A stretch of 60,998 nucleotides of DNA from Ophiosphaerella korrae. Its lineage: Eukaryota > Ascomycota > Dothideomycetes > Pleosporales > Phaeosphaeriaceae. Shown one piece after another: positions 45,638 to 59,233 of this stretch. A program made the position numbers and the translations under genes. Every line of letters begins with the position of its first letter. The first letter of the stretch is position 1. Under the pieces are notes generated by a model that worked only from the letters and a program-made list of their open reading frames with translations, was not told the DNA's origin and ran no database searches. The stretch lies in contig JALNQF010000249.1 in NCBI GenBank assembly GCA_028456385.1, forward strand, positions 1 to 60,998, given 5' to 3'.

Positions 45638-46255
45638 AGTTCTTTATCCTCTCTTATACCTATTTTATCTATACGTTGTTACTATCTTCTTACTAATTAT
45701 GTGTTGCGCAATAGTATTAAAATATTTCCTTGTTCTTGTTATACTTCTCCTAAATTAAATCCTAAGTCTCTTCCTTATATTATTTTTATAAACAATAGTA
45801 GAGCTTATAAGGCGTATATTTGTGCAAATATACGTAGTTCTTATAACGTGTCTAGTGTTTCTCTTTCTAAGTATACGTTTATTATACTTATTCTTGCGTC
45901 TAGGCTTAATAATAATAGGGAAAGCTATTAACTAAACTTAAGAGAAATTACTATCTTAAATCGTAGAGGCTAAAGCTAAGCGTAAGTAGATCTAAGAGCT
46001 TGCGTAGAGTAAGCTAGTAAAAAATTAAGCTTATCTCTTTTGTCTTTATAAGATAAAGGCCTTAAATAATAAGAAATTAGCTAAATAGTTAGTAGCTCTA
46101 GAAGCTAAGCTAGACTTAGATAAGGCGTTTATTGTAGTAGGTCCTATATTAGACGTTCTTAACGTCTCTCTATCTATTAGTAGTAATGTTAGTTCTCTTA
46201 GTTTACTACTAGGCGTTCTAGAGGGTTTTAACTTTAGTAGTCCTCTAGTTTCTTA
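45638..46255 (+). pseudogene. Antisense Cys-rich/coiled-coil frame in the C6 3' spacer
   Basis: Plus-strand frame opposite pol, open at least from about 45,660 to 45,931. It is nearly the same protein as in C1, with SRAYKAYI for the Cys cluster (both Cys changed to Tyr by TGT to TAT). After a RIP stop and frame change, the coiled-coil part (ALEAKLDLDKAF at about 46,095-46,130) and the end GVLEGFNFS (about 46,210-46,235) are kept. Two independently mutated copies keeping the same long frame argues that it was once coding. No ATG start is identified. Confidence 0.5.
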
Positions 46256-46259
46256 GAGT

Positions 46260-49200
46260 AATTAAAGTTATCCTCTAGTTCCTATATTTTCTCCTATAGT
46301 TGTCCTTTTTTGTCTATACCTATCTATTCTACTAAGTAATAGTTTCTTCTATTATAGAACTAGTACTATAGGATTTTTTTAACTTCTTATTCTTTCTATT
46401 CTCTATACGTGTCTACTTTATATACTAGTAGTTCTACGTTTTATAGTACTTGTTCTAGTAGGGCTACGTAGAATATTAAGTATATCCTTATTTTGTTTAG
46501 TAACTTTAATTTAAATATAACTAGTGTAACTTCTTTCTTAATCTTGTATAGTCCTATTTTAATGTAGTCTAATTTTAAACTTAGTTGCTTACTTTTAATA
46601 TTCTTACGTACTAACTATACTTTTTCTCCCTCTCTAAATTAAGGTCCTTCTATATATTTTTTATTGTAGTACTTTACTATTTAATTATATAAGAACTCTA
46701 CATCCTATCTTAATTAATTGTATATGTTTTTAAGTCTATTAGTAAAGTTTTTTCCTCTTAGGGACTAGGATATCTAATTTCTTAGTGTCTAATAAGTATT
46801 AGGTTCGAGTCTATAGTTCGCGAAGAAGAGTAATACTCTTATTACTATGTTTTTTATGCTGTTGTATGCTAGCTACGCTATAGGTAGTAACTATACCTAA
46901 TTGTTCTAGTTGTAATTAAGGTAGTATCTTAAGTATTATTCTACTATCTAATTTATTTGTTCTAACTATCTATCTATTTGTAGATAATATGCTGTAGATA
47001 TTGTATATTGTATTCCTAATTGCGCTACTATTGTTCTCTATAGTTTTAATATAAATCGTATATCTCTATCTATAATAATTTTGTCTAGTAGTCTATATTA
47101 ACTAATTACTATTCCTAGGACTTAATATATAGTAACCTTTATCCTACTTTTCTCTTTATATAGTCTAAAGTATATATACTTTATAAGTTTATCTACTATT
47201 ATTAGGATTCTATTATATTTAATTCCTAATATTAGGTCTTTAGACTTAGGTAGCTTTGTAATAAAGTCTATTGTAATAACTCTCTATAGTTATTCTAGTA
47301 TTTCTACTAGTTATAATATTTTATATAGTACGTATCTACTATACTTATTTCTATAGTATTCTATTTAGTTTTGTAATACCTCTATTACTATTTATCTTAC
47401 TCTTAAAATATAATAGTCTTGTAGTAGTCTATCTAATATTTTGTTAATACCTTAGTAACTATATACTAGTAATTTATAGAATTGTTATATAAATTCTCTT
47501 TAAATCTTTTTTAGAATGTATATTCTTCTATAAGCTTATGTAAGTCCTTCTTAGATTTCTAGCTTCTCTATTTCTTTAGGTACTTCTTGTATTATTTTCT
47601 AAATCTATTAATTTAGCTCGCTACTTGTTCTTTTAAGTATTACAGCTATTTTAAGTATATTTAGGACTAAATATCCTTCTTTATTCTTAACTAGAACTAT
47701 ACTAGTAGCGCTTACTTCTTCTTATAAGTCTAGTCTTCTACTAAGGGCGTCTATAAACTAGTTATCTTTCTCTTTTATATATATAATTTCTATATTAAAT
47801 ATTAATAGGAATTCCTACTATCTTGTATAGCGTTGTAATAGCTCCTTATTTGTTATAAATCCTATAAGATTCTTATAATCTATATAGACTTTTGTCTAGT
47901 ACTTTACTCTTTGTAAGTATACTCTCTATTATTTAAATACTTTGTAGATCGCTAGCATTTCCTTGTTGTAGATTAAGTAGTTAAGTTCTACTATTTTTAT
48001 TTTCTTAGAGAAGTATTTAACTAGATATTCTTTTTTAGTCTCTAGGTCTTTCTATATTAGTACTATCCTATAGACTAAGTTAGATGCATCTATTTTTACT
48101 ATTACTAGTAGGTCTAGGTTATATATTCTAATAACTAGGTTTTCTATAAACTTCTTTTTAATCTTCTTAAATACTTCTTTACATTCTTTTATCTATTTAT
48201 ATAGCGTATCTTTCTTTATAAGTCTTGTTATTAGTTCTATATCTTTAGAATATCCTACTATTAACTTTTTATAAAAGTTAGCTAGCCTATAAAATTATTA
48301 TACCTCTTTTAGGTTTCTTAGTATTAGCTATTTGTTAATTAATCTAATCTTTCCTAGGTTAATCTTAATTTTTCCTAGTTTAATAATAAATCTAAGGAAA
48401 TCTATCTCCTTTATATAGAACTCGCATTTTCTTATCTTAAGAAATAGTTTGTTTTCTACTAGTTTCTCTAGTACCTTGTATATATATTATACGTGTTCCT
48501 CTTCTGTTTCTAAGAATATAAAGATATCGTCTAGGTATATAAATATAAATATATCTAAGTACTCTCTTAGTACTATATTAATTCTTTCTTAGAATGCTGC
48601 TAGTGCGTTTATTAAACTAAATAGTATAACTAAGTATTTATATAGTCTATACTACGTTCTAAATACTATTTTCTATTTATCTCCTTTCTTAATTCTAATT
48701 TAGTAGTAGGTATTCTAAATATCTAGTTTTGTAAAGATTTTTACTCTTTATAGCTTATCTTGTATTCTATCTATTTATAGTAAGGGGTATTAGTTCTTGT
48801 TTATAATTGCGTTAGTTTTCTTAAAATCTACGTAAGGTCTCTTATTATTTATTCCTTTCTTGTCTACAAATATAAGTCTATATACTACTAAGGATTTAGA
48901 TTCCTTTATCTATCTCTTTTTTATTACATTTTAGATAAATACTTGTTTAATTTTAGACTCTTCTTCTGTTTTTTAGTAGACTAGGCTCTATTCTACGTTT
49001 TTACCTTTTTTTAGTTCTATTACTAAGTCCTATAGTCGATATTCTAGAAGATAATCTTCTAGCTCTATAAGCTGTTTTTCTTATTTCTTATATTTTTTAG
49101 GAAATTCTCTTTTATAGGTACTTATGTTAGCTTTTAATATATCTATTTTGTAGTAGCTAATCTTTCCTATTCTTTAATTAATGTGTAGGTTAGTAATTTA

Positions 49201-51083
49201 TAACTATAGTATCCCTAATATTATATCTTATTTATTATTAATTGTTGTTATATCTATAACTATGTTCTTAATTGTTATCTCTTCTAATTCTATTGTAGAG
49301 GGAACTGTTTTAAACCTAATAGGTTCTTAAAATAGTTTTCCTTTAATTATACTTAATTATTAAGGGTATTTGTTTATTATATACTTTATTCTCTATATTT
49401 CTATAAACTTCTTTAATATAAAGTTTCTTATAGCTCTACTATTAATTAATAATTATACTTTCTTTTTTTAGTATATACTTATTTTTGTAATATGTAGGCC
49501 TCTTATACCTTCTAGCTTTTCTTACTTAGGCGACTTTGTAAATTATCTATCTTTCTAGGGCTATAGCCCTATTTTAAGTTTATATTCCTTATGTATTAGA
49601 TATTTATTGTTTATATATTTGTACTATAGTCTTCCTTAGATATATTTCTTAGTTAATTTAGGTCTAGGCCTTACTACTACGTATCTATTATCTAGGATTA
49701 TTTCCTATCCTTAGATGTCCTTAACTAGAATTACCCTTATATAGTTATAGCCTCTTTTTCTTATAAGCTATACGTTGTTATTTACCTTAGGGTTTCTATA
49801 TATAATATAATTCTTGTCTAGGTATAATATCTATAATACTTTAAAATATACTAGGTACTCTAGATCTATTATTTTATTATCCTCTTCTTAGTACTTGTCT
49901 TTACTAGGTGTGTTTATAGTTAGAATATAGTATACTACTAGTACTCTTAGTGTATAGGCTTTATTAATCTATTGCGTTTTTCTTATAAAGTACTACTATT
50001 CTCTTTATATAGGTATTCTTCTTACTACAACTATATATTACTTTATCTATTCTTAAAATAGTATAAACTTTATTTCTTTAGGATTGCGTTCTTTTTAGTC
50101 TTTGTACGCTTTCTCTATACTTATAACTATTAAGTATATTTAAATAAATTTCTATTCTTTATTTCGTTCCTCTATATCTATTATTATATAGCTCTTATAG
50201 CTATATATTATTAGCTAGGTATATTCTATATCTCTTATACTAACCTATTTCTTACTTCTTTATAGTCCTTTAGAGGTAGTCGTAGTAGTCTCTTTATCTA
50301 GTACTAGTCCTTCGGCCTAGATTAATAGTACTAGAGGTTCTTCCCCTTCTAAATCTTCTATTAGTAGGTCTATTACTTAGGCTATTTCTTCTAGCTAAGC
50401 TTTTATTCTATTTTCCTTTATTATAGCTACTCTATATCTATATTTCTATAAGAACTATACTACTCCCTACTTACTAGAAAGATATATGTAGTAGTTATTA
50501 TTATAATAAAAGGTCTAGTAGAGTATTATATACTATATTTCTTTACTCCTAGCTACCTTCTTCTAAGGTTTAGCCTATACTTATAGTGCTTCTTTCTTCT
50601 TTTTAGTCGTTTTTAACTAAGTTTCCTTTTTTAAGTCCTTACTTCTATAATCTTTTGCGAAGTATCCTAGTTTCCTATATTTATAATATACTATATCCTT
50701 CTTCTTCTATAATTAGCAATTTTTCGCGTAGTAGCCTAGTTTACTATAGTTAAAGCACGTAAAGTCTTTATTCTTCTTTTTTTTTTTATCCTTATTAGTA
50801 TTAAGGATTATTAGGTCTCTCTTGTCGTAATTCTAGGTATAACCTCTATATTTGTTCTTCTTCTATTCTCGAAGATTGTTGTTAATTTATATTACTTATT
50901 ACTTTAGGGCTTCTAGTGTTCTTAGCTTCTCTATATATATTATCTTGTATTAGATTTTAGAGTTTAGTCCTTACTTAAATTATAATATTAAGGCTAACTT
51001 ATTCTATTCTATGTTTTGCAATAGTTATTTAAATTACAATATATACTTAGGAATACTCTAACTTTGTATAAGCCTTTCTAGTT
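46260..51083 (-). pseudogene. C6 pol and part of gag (RIP-inactivated)
   Basis: Minus strand, right to left from the C7 junction: the rest of gag with zinc knuckles (about 50,640-50,760), protease (about 49,420-49,460), RT, RNase H (about 48,070), integrase (Asp contexts near 47,265 and 47,065) and chromodomain (about 46,290-46,400). Unlike C1, C2, C3, C5 and C7, the RT box at 48,523-48,539 still reads YLDDI, so both catalytic Asp are intact. Stops elsewhere still disable the gene. Confidence 0.87.
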
Positions 51084-51544
51084 TGTAATAGGCCTCCTAT
51101 CGTCGACTATAGGTACCTGTCTTAGAAGGGTTAGTAGATTGTAAGGTAATAACAAAAGTTCGTATAGGGATCTATAATAACTATAAACAATAGAAGATGT
51201 TTTGCAACTGTCTTGTATTAGCGTTCTGTAGTCAAAGGATTGAATTACTAATACTATCCTAACGATGCGTATTACTACTAACTATATAGTAATAATATCT
51301 TAGCGGCTTCGTTACTTCGTATTTGCTAAGATCGCGAATTTACAAATTTGTTACATAATAGCTTCGTAGCTTTGTGTTTACTAAGATCGCGAATTTACAA
51401 ATCTATTACGTATCTATATTATAGTTAGCTTTCTAATTAAACTTGTTGTCTTATAGGTCGTTACCCTACTTATCCTATGCTTCGTTAGCAGCTAAGCGTA
51501 GACTAATTAGTTCTATCTTAGTTTCTCTTGTTACTACTGTAACA
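51084..51544 (-). repeat. C7 3' LTR
   Basis: 461 bp. Contains a tandem pair built on 'GCTAAGATYGCGAATTTAC', an equivalent of the C3/C5 subrepeat. Pairs with 57,692-58,152. Confidence 0.93.
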
Positions 51545-51599
51545 CTATTCTCTCTTCTACGTAGTCTCTTATTTCTCTATGCTAGTGCTAAGGTTATTA

Positions 51600-52222
51600 A
51601 TCCTATTTCTTTATTAATCCTTAGTTCTTTATTACTCTCTATGCTGTCTTAGTCCTATTGTAATAAACTTCTCCTTGTAGCTTGTATTATTTGTAATAGG
51701 GTTAAGATGTTCTTATATTATCGTTGTACTAAATTAGGTCTTACTTGTCTTATATCTTTAAAGGATAGTAAACACTATAACAAGTGTATTCTCGCTAATA
51801 TCTAGTATAAGTGTGTTTCCTCTAGGGTTTCGCTTATAGAGTGTAAGTGTTCGATTTCTATATAGTCTCCTTCTACTAAGTTGTATAGGGCGAGCTGTTA
51901 ATAAGGCTTAAGCGTAATTGTTGTTATAGCTTACTACTACTAAGGCTAAGTACGAGTTAACTCTTTATAAGCTAGTAGAGCTTTATTCCTATGTTAAGCG
52001 TCTTTAGAAGATAAAGGCTTATAATAACGCTAAGTTGTCTAAATAGTCTTGTACCTTAGAGGCTGAATTAGATTTAGATAATGCAGTAGAGGTTGCTCTA
52101 GCTCCTATTATATTAGGCGCTCCTATTGCCTCTCTGTCTAGCGATAGTATCGTTAGTTTTCTTAATTTGCTGCTAGGCGTTCTAGAGGGTTTTGACTTTA
52201 GAAGTCCTCTAGTTTCTTAGGG
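51600..52222 (+). pseudogene. Antisense Cys-rich/coiled-coil frame in the C7 3' spacer (best-kept Cys pattern)
   Basis: The plus-strand frame at about 51,690-51,900 reads RCTKLGLTC, then SKHYNKCI, then YKCVSS and ECKCS. This is a C-x6-C-x9-(C/Y)-x2-C-x6/7-C arrangement, with Cys spaced as in many small fungal zinc-binding-like proteins. The downstream coiled-coil part is present at about 51,960-52,090 with frame breaks, and the end (GVLEGFDF at about 52,175-52,200) matches C1 and C6. The protein differs from that of C1/C6 in sequence but keeps the Cys layout. That suggests selection on the layout before RIP. Confidence 0.5.
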
Positions 52223-52224
52223 TA

Positions 52225-55200
52225 ATTAAGGTTGTCTTCTAGTTCCTATGTTTCTTCCTATAGTTGTCCTTTTTCGTCTATGCCTATCTATTTTACTAGA
52301 TAGTAGTTCCTGCTGTTACGGAACTAGTGTGCTAGGATTTCTTTTACTTCCTATTCTTCTTATTCTCTATACGTATCTACTTTGTACACTAGTAGTTCTA
52401 CGTTTTGTAGTACTATCTTAAGTAGTACTACGTAGAAAGTTAGGTGTATCCTTATTTTATTTAGTAGCTTTAGTTTAAATATAACTAGCGTAACTTCTTT
52501 CTTAATTTTGTATAGTCCTATCTTAACGTAGTCTAGTTTTAGGCTTAGTCTCTTGCTCTTAATGTTTTTCTATACTAACTATACTTTTTCTCTCTTTCTA
52601 AATTAGGGTCCCTCTTTATATTTCCTATTATAATACTTTGCTATTCGATTATATAGGAATTCTATATCTTATCTTAGTTGCTTGTGTATGTCTTTAAGTC
52701 TATTAGTAAAGTTTTCTCTTCTTAGAGACTAAGATATTTCTAGTTTTAGTGTTTTATATACACTAGGGTTAAATCTATAGTTTGTAAAGAAAGGTAATAC
52801 TCCTATTGTTTTATTCTTTGCACTATTAAATACTAACTATGCTATAGGTAGTAGCTATACCTAGTTATTCTAGTTGTAATTAAGGTAGTATCTTAAGTAT
52901 TGTTCTACTGTTTAATTTATACGTTCTAATTATCTATCTATCTATAAGTAGTATGCTATTAATATTGTATATTTAATTCCTAATTGTACTATTATCGTTC
53001 CCTATAGTTTTAATATAAATCTTACGTCTCTGTCTATTATAATCTTGTTTAGTAGTCTGTGTTAGCTAATTACAGTTCCTAGAACCTAGTGTACTACGAC
53101 TTCTATTTTACTTTTCTCCTTGTATAGTCTAAAATATAAGTACTTTGTAAGTTTGTCTACTATTGTTAGGATTCTATTGTACTTAACTCCTAATATTAGG
53201 TCTTTTAACTTAGGTAGTTTTGTAATAAAATCTATTGTGATAACTCCCTATAGTTATTCTAGTACTTCTACTAGTTATAACTTTCTATATAGTATATACC
53301 TACTATGCTTATTCCTTTAGCATTCTATACAATCTTGTAGTACTTCTATTACTAGTTGTCTTACTCTTAGGATATAGTAATCTCTTAGTAGTCTATCTAG
53401 TATTTTGTCAATTCCTTAATATCTATATACTAGTAGTTTATAGAACTGTCGTATAAATTCTCTTTATATTCTTCCTAAAATATACGTTCTTCTATAGGCT
53501 TTTGCGAGACTTTATTTTATCTTAAGTTTTTCTATTTCTTTAGGGGCTTTTCTTGTTTCTTCCTAAATCTATTTGTCTAGCTCGCTACTCTTTCTTTTAA
53601 GTGTTGCAGCTATTTTAGGTATATTTAGGACTAAATGTCCTTCTTTGTTCTTAATTAGAACTATACTAGTAGCGCTTACTTCTTCTTATAAGTCTAGTCT
53701 TCTACTAAAGGCGTCTACAAATTAGTTGTCTTTCCCTTTTATATATATTATTTCTATATTAAATGTTAATAGAAACTCCTACTATCTTGTATAGTATTAT
53801 AATAGTTCTTTGTTTGTTATAAATCCTATAAGGTTCTTGTAGTCTATATAGACCTTTATCTAGTATTTTACTCCTTGTAAATATACTCTCTATTACTTAA
53901 ATGCTTTGTATATTACTAGCATCTCTTTGTTGTAGATTAGATAGTTAAGCTCTACTAGCTTTATTTTCTTAGAAAAGTATTTAACTAAATGCTCCTTATT
54001 AGTTTCTAGATCTTCTTGTATTAGTGCTATTCTATAGACTAAGTTAGACGCGTCTGTCTTTACTACTACTAGTAGGTCTAGATTGTATATTCTAATAACT
54101 AGGTTTTCTATAAACTTTCTTTTAATTTTCTTAAATACTTTATTGTATTCTCTTGTCTACTTAAATAGCGTATCCTTTTTTATAAGTCTAGTTATTAGTT
54201 CTATATCTTCTAACTATCCTATTATTAACTTTCTATAAAAGTTAGCTAACCTATAAAATTATTGTACCTCTTTTAGGTTTTTTAGTATTGGCTATTCGTT
54301 AATTAATCTAATCTTCTCTAGGTTAATCTTAATTTTTCCTAGTTTAATAATAAATCTAAGGAAGTCTATTTCCTTTATATAAAATTCGCATTTTCTTATT
54401 TTTAGAAATAGTTTATTTTCTACTAGTTTCTCTAGTACTTTATATACGTGTTGTACGTGTTCTTCCTCTATTTCTAAAAATATAAGGATGTTATCTAGGT
54501 ATGCAAATATAAATACGTCTAAGTACTCTCTTAGTACTATATTAATCCTTTCTTAGAATGCTGCTAGTGCGTTTGTTAAGCTAAATAGTATAACTAGATA
54601 TTTGTATAGTCTATACTATATTCTAAACGCTATCTTCTATTTATCTCCTTTTTTAATTCTAATCTAGTAGTACGCGTTCTAAATATCTAGTTTTGTAAAG
54701 ATTCTTACTCTTTATAATCTATCTTGTATTCTATCTATTTGTAGTAATAGGTATTAGTTCTTGTTTATAATTACGTTAGTTTTCCTAAAATCTACGTAAG
54801 GTCTCTTGTTACTTATTCCCTTTTTATCTACAAATATAAGTCTGTGCGCTACTAAGGATTTAGATTCCCTTATCTATCCCTTTTTTATTGCTTTCTAGAT
54901 AAATGTTCGTTTAATTTTAGATTCTTCTTCTATTTTCTAGTAGACTAGGCTCTATCCTACGTCTTTGCCTTCTACTAGTTCTATCGCTAGGTCCTATAGT
55001 TAATATTCTAGAAGGTAATCTTTAGGTTCTATAAGTTGTTTTTCTTATTTCTTGTACTCTTTAGGGAATTCTCCTTTACAAGTGCTTATGTTAGCTTTTA
55101 ACGTGTCTGTTCTATAGTAGTTAATTTTTCCCGTTCTCTAATTAATCTGTAGGTTAGTTATTTATAACTATAGCATTCCTAGTATTATATCTTGTTTGTT

Positions 55201-57690
55201 ATTAATTGTCGTTATATCTATAACTATGTTCTTAATTGTTATTCCTTCTAGTTTTAATGTAGAGGGAACTATTTTAAATCTAATAGGTTCTTAGAATAGT
55301 TTTCCTTCGATTGTGCTTAATTGTTAAGGATATTTCTTTGTTATATACCTTATTCCTTGTGTTTCTACAAACTTCTTTAATATAAAGTTTCTTGTAGCTC
55401 CGCTGTTAATTATTAATTGTACTTTTCTTTCTTAGTAAGTACTTGTTTTTGTAATATGTAGGCCTCCTACGCCTTCTAGCTATTCTTGCTTAAGCTTCTT
55501 TGTAAACTGTCTATCTTTCTTAGGCTATAGGCCTACTTTAAGCTTGTATTCTTTATATTTTAGGTATTTGTCGTATATACACTTATACTATAGTCCTCCT
55601 TAGACGCATTTTTTTAATAGTTTTAGACTAGGTCTTACTACTACGTATCTATCTTCTAGGATTATTTCCTATCCTTAGATGTCTTCTACTAGGATTACTC
55701 TTATATAGTTATAGCCTCTTCTCTATATAGGCTATATATTGTTATTTGCTTTAGAGTTTCTATATATAATATAATTCTTGTCTAGGTATAATATCTATAA
55801 TACTTTAAAGTGTACTAGATGTTTTAGATCTATTAGTTTGTTATCCCCTTCCTAGTACTTATCTCTTCTAGGTGTATCTGTTATTAGGATATAGTACACT
55901 ACTAGTACTCTTAGTGTATAAGCTTCGTTAATCTATCGTGTTTTTCTTGCGAGGTACTACTATTCTTTTTGTGTAAGTATTCTTCCTACTACAACTATAT
56001 ATTGCTTTATCTATTCTTAAAATAGTGTAAACTTTGTTTCTTTAGGATTGCGTTCTTTCTAGTCTTTGTACGCTTCCTCTATACTTATAACTATTAAGTA
56101 TATTTAAATAAATCTCTATTCTTTATCTCGTTCTTCTATATCTATCGTTATATAGCTGTCGTAGCTATATATATCTAGCTAGGTATATTCTATACCTCTT
56201 ATACTAACTTATCTTTTACTTTCTTACAGTTCTTTAGAGGAAGCTGTAGTAGTCTCTTTATCTAGTGCTTGTTCTTTAGCCTAGATTGATAGGGTCTAGG
56301 GTTCTTCCCCTTCTAAATCTTCTGTTAGTAGGTCTATTACATAGGCTGTCTCTTCTAGCTATACTTTTATTCTACTTTCTTTTGTTGTAGCTACTCTATA
56401 TCTCTATTTCTATAGGAACTATACTACTCCCTATTTACTAGAAAGATGTGTGTAATAGTTGTCGTTATAATAAAAGGTCTAATAGAGCATTGTATGTTGT
56501 GCTTCTTTACTCTCTACTACCTTCTCTTAAGGTTTAGCTTGTGCTTTTAGTGCTTCTTTCTTGTTCTTAGTTGTTTTTAACTAAGTTTCCTTATCTTTTC
56601 TTAGGTCCTTACTTCTATAGTCTTTTACAAAGTGTCTTAGTTTCCCGTATTTATAGTATGCCGTATCCCTTTTCTTTTGTAATTAGTAGTCTTTCGCGTA
56701 GTAGCCTTTCTTGCTATAGTTAAAGCACGTAAAGTTTTTATTCCCCTTCCTCTTCTTGTCCTTATTAGCGTCGAGGATTATAGGGTCTCCCTTATCCTAA
56801 TTCTAGGTGTAACCTCTATACTTATTCTTCTTCTATTCTCGAAGATTGTTGTTAATTTGTATTACCTATTGTTTTAGAGCTTCTAGCGTTTAGGGTTTTT
56901 CTATATAAATTATTTTGTATCAGATTTTTAAGTTTAGTCCTTATTTAAATTGTAATATCAAGGCTAACTTATTCTACTCCATGTTTTGCGATAGTTGTTT
57001 AAACTATAATATGTACTCTAGAACACTCTAGCTTTGTGTAAGCTTTTCTAGCCGTTCTTCAGCTTGTTAGGTAACGTCTATGTCTCTGAATACTACTCTT
57101 ATTTGTCTAGTAAAGTATTCGTAACTTCTAAAGATAGCTCTTGTTTTGTCCTTTTAGGTTATTAGAGCGTATATTGTATAGTCTGTCTAGTAGGGTTCAA
57201 ACTATCTTATTGTATTTTCTTCAAGATACATTCTAATGTATATTACCTTCTTTTCTTCTATATTGAAGTATAGTACTTGTACGTCTATCTAGAGTTGTGC
57301 TAAGGCTATAAAGGGTCTTAGTTTTTCCCTTGTTCTATTAAACTTCTTAAGGATAGGTATCTTAGGTAGTTTTTTTGTTGCACTTATTTCTAGTCGTTAG
57401 GTAATTAATTCTATCTAGTTCTAGCCTTTAATAATAGCTTTAATTTATACTTTGTTTTGTTTTAAATAGTCTTGTAGTTCCTTGTTCTACGTTTCTAGTG
57501 CTTTAATTACTATCTTTATATCCTCTTTGTCGTTAATTAGTTTATTTATACAATCCTTAATCGTTTCCTATACAGTACTATCTAACTTATAACTGCTCCT
57601 AGGGGCTTTGCTTGTTAAGCTTTCTACTATCGTGTTAGCTAGACTGCGCGCTACTTACGCTTCGCTTCTCGCAATAACTAAATTAGCAAG
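52225..57690 (-). pseudogene. C7 gag-pol (chromovirus polyprotein, RIP-inactivated)
   Basis: Minus strand, right to left. The gag leader and gag run from about 57,688, with zinc knuckles at about 56,640-56,740. Protease is at about 55,390-55,420, and the RT box at about 54,488-54,504 reads YLDN. RNase H starts near 54,065, integrase Asp contexts lie near 53,235 and 53,035, and the chromodomain is at about 52,250-52,380. Stops are fewer than in C3 and C5 but still frequent. Confidence 0.87.
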
Positions 57691-57691
57691 G

Positions 57692-58152
57692 TGTAACAGG
57701 CCTCTTGTCGTTAACTATAGGTACCTGTCTTAGAAGGGTTAGTAGATTGTAAGGTAATAACAAAAGTTCGTGTAAGGATCTATAATAACTATAAATAATA
57801 GAAGATGTTTTGCAACTGTCTTGTATTAGCGTTCTGTAGTTAAAGGATTGAATTACTAATACTATCCTAACGATGCGCATTGCTACTAACTATATAGTAA
57901 TAATATCTTAGCAGCTTCGTTACTTCGTATTTGCTAAGATTGCGAATTTACGAATTCGTTACATAATAGCTTTGTAGCTTCGTGTTTACTAAGATCGCGA
58001 ATTTACAAATCTATTACGTATCTATATTGTAGTTAGCTTCCTAATCGAACTTGTTATCCTATAGGTCGTTACCCTACTTATCCTATGCTTCGTCAGCAGC
58101 TAAGCGTAGACTGATTAGTTCTATCTCGGTTTCCCTTGTTACTGCTGTAACA
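57692..58152 (-). repeat. C7 5' LTR
   Basis: 461 bp, TGTAACAGG...CTGTAACA, pairs with 51,084-51,544, with TAGTT following. Confidence 0.93.
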
Positions 58153-58157
58153 TAGTT

Positions 58158-58801
58158 ACTCCTTAGCTTGTTAGGTAACGTCTATGTCCCTAAATACTAC
58201 TCTTATTTGTTTAGTAAAGTACTTATAACTTCTAAAGATAGCTCTAGTCTTATCCTTCTAGGTTATTAGAGAGTGTGTCGTATAATCTATCTAGTAAGGT
58301 TCGTACTATCTTATTACGTCTCTTTTAAGGTATAATCTAATATATATTACCTTCTTTTCTTCTATGTCGAAGTGTAGTACTTATACATCTATCTAGAGTT
58401 ATACTAATATAATAAAAGGTCTTAGTTCCTCCCTTATTCTATTAAACTTCTTAAGGACTAGTATCTTTAGTAGTTTCTTTGTCGCGCTTATCTCTAGTCT
58501 TTAGGTAATTAGTTCTATCTAGTTCTAGCCTTTAATAATAGCCTTAATCTATACCTTGTTTTGTTTTACGTAGTCCTATAGTTCCTTATTCTACGTTTCT
58601 AAGGCGTTAATTACTATCTTTATATCTTCTTTCTTAGAGATTAAGTTGTTTATATAGTTCTTAACGTCTCTCTATACTATATCGTCTAACTTATAACTAC
58701 TTATAGGTACTTTAGCTTTTTTAGTTAAACTTTCTACTATCGTGTTAGCTAGACCGTGCGCTACTTACGCTTTGCTTCTCGCAATAACTAAATTAGCAAA
58801 G
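58158..58801 (-). pseudogene. C6 gag, N-terminal part
   Basis: The start of C6 gag on the far side of C7, collinear with C1 8,340-8,990. It ends at the gag leader (TTGCTAATTTAGTTATTGC on the minus strand) next to the C6 5' LTR. Confidence 0.85.
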
Positions 58802-59228
58802 TATAATAGGCCTCCTATTGTTAACTATAAGTACCTATAAAAGAGGTTAGTAGATTAAGAGTTAAGGGCAAAAGCTCGTAAGAGGATCTACAATAACTAT
58901 AAATAATAGACGATGTTTTGTAACTATTGTATATTAGCGTTCTATAGTTAAGGGATTAAATTACTAATACTATCCTAATAATGCGTATACTATTAACTAT
59001 ATACTTGTTATAATCTATAATCTGTAGTTGCTAAGACTAATAGATCGCGGATTATCCTAATCTATAATCTATTGCTGCTAAGATCCTATAGATTGTAGAC
59101 TACCTTAGGTGTCCTAATTATATGTAGTCTCCTAATTAAGATTATTACCCTACTCGTCCTATGCTTCGTTAGTACCTAAGTTAAGACTAATTAGTTCTAT
59201 CTCGATTTCTTCTGTTACGCCTATAACA
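58802..59228 (-). repeat. C6 5' LTR
   Basis: 427 bp, pairs with 45,133-45,559 and is followed by the ATATA duplication. Confidence 0.92.
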
Positions 59229-59233
59229 ATATA

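Larger units (their letters stand above)
51084..58152 (-). mobile_element. Full-length chromovirus C7 (7.07 kb)
   Basis: LTRs at 51,084-51,544 and 57,692-58,152 (461 bp each, TGTAA...TAACA), flanked by TAGTT duplications (51,079-51,083 and 58,153-58,157) inside C6's gag. The C6 text reads on smoothly across the insertion when compared with C1. As the innermost layer it should be the youngest of the right-hand nest, and it retains many CA/TG words. Confidence 0.94.
45133..59228 (-). mobile_element. Chromovirus C6 (7.02 kb), split by C7
   Basis: LTRs at 45,133-45,559 and 58,802-59,228 (427 bp each), with ATATA duplications at 45,128-45,132 and 59,229-59,233. It lies within the C8 LTR. Its gag is interrupted by C7 (51,084-58,152). 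Removing C7 and its duplication leaves about 7.02 kb, matching C1, C3 and C5. It belongs to the same LTR sublineage as C1. Confidence 0.93.

Noticed and set aside
51443..51652. Hydrophobic plus-strand frame of 69 codons at the C7 3' LTR
   Set aside because: Composition-driven Leu/Ser runs across the LTR border, without an ATG. At most the upstream end of the antisense frame already listed.
53120..53320. Plus-strand open frame of 66 codons
   Set aside because: Antisense to the C7 integrase. Sister copies do not keep it open.
57683..57880. Minus-strand open frame of 65 codons
   Set aside because: Lies across the C7 5' LTR border. No conservation as protein.
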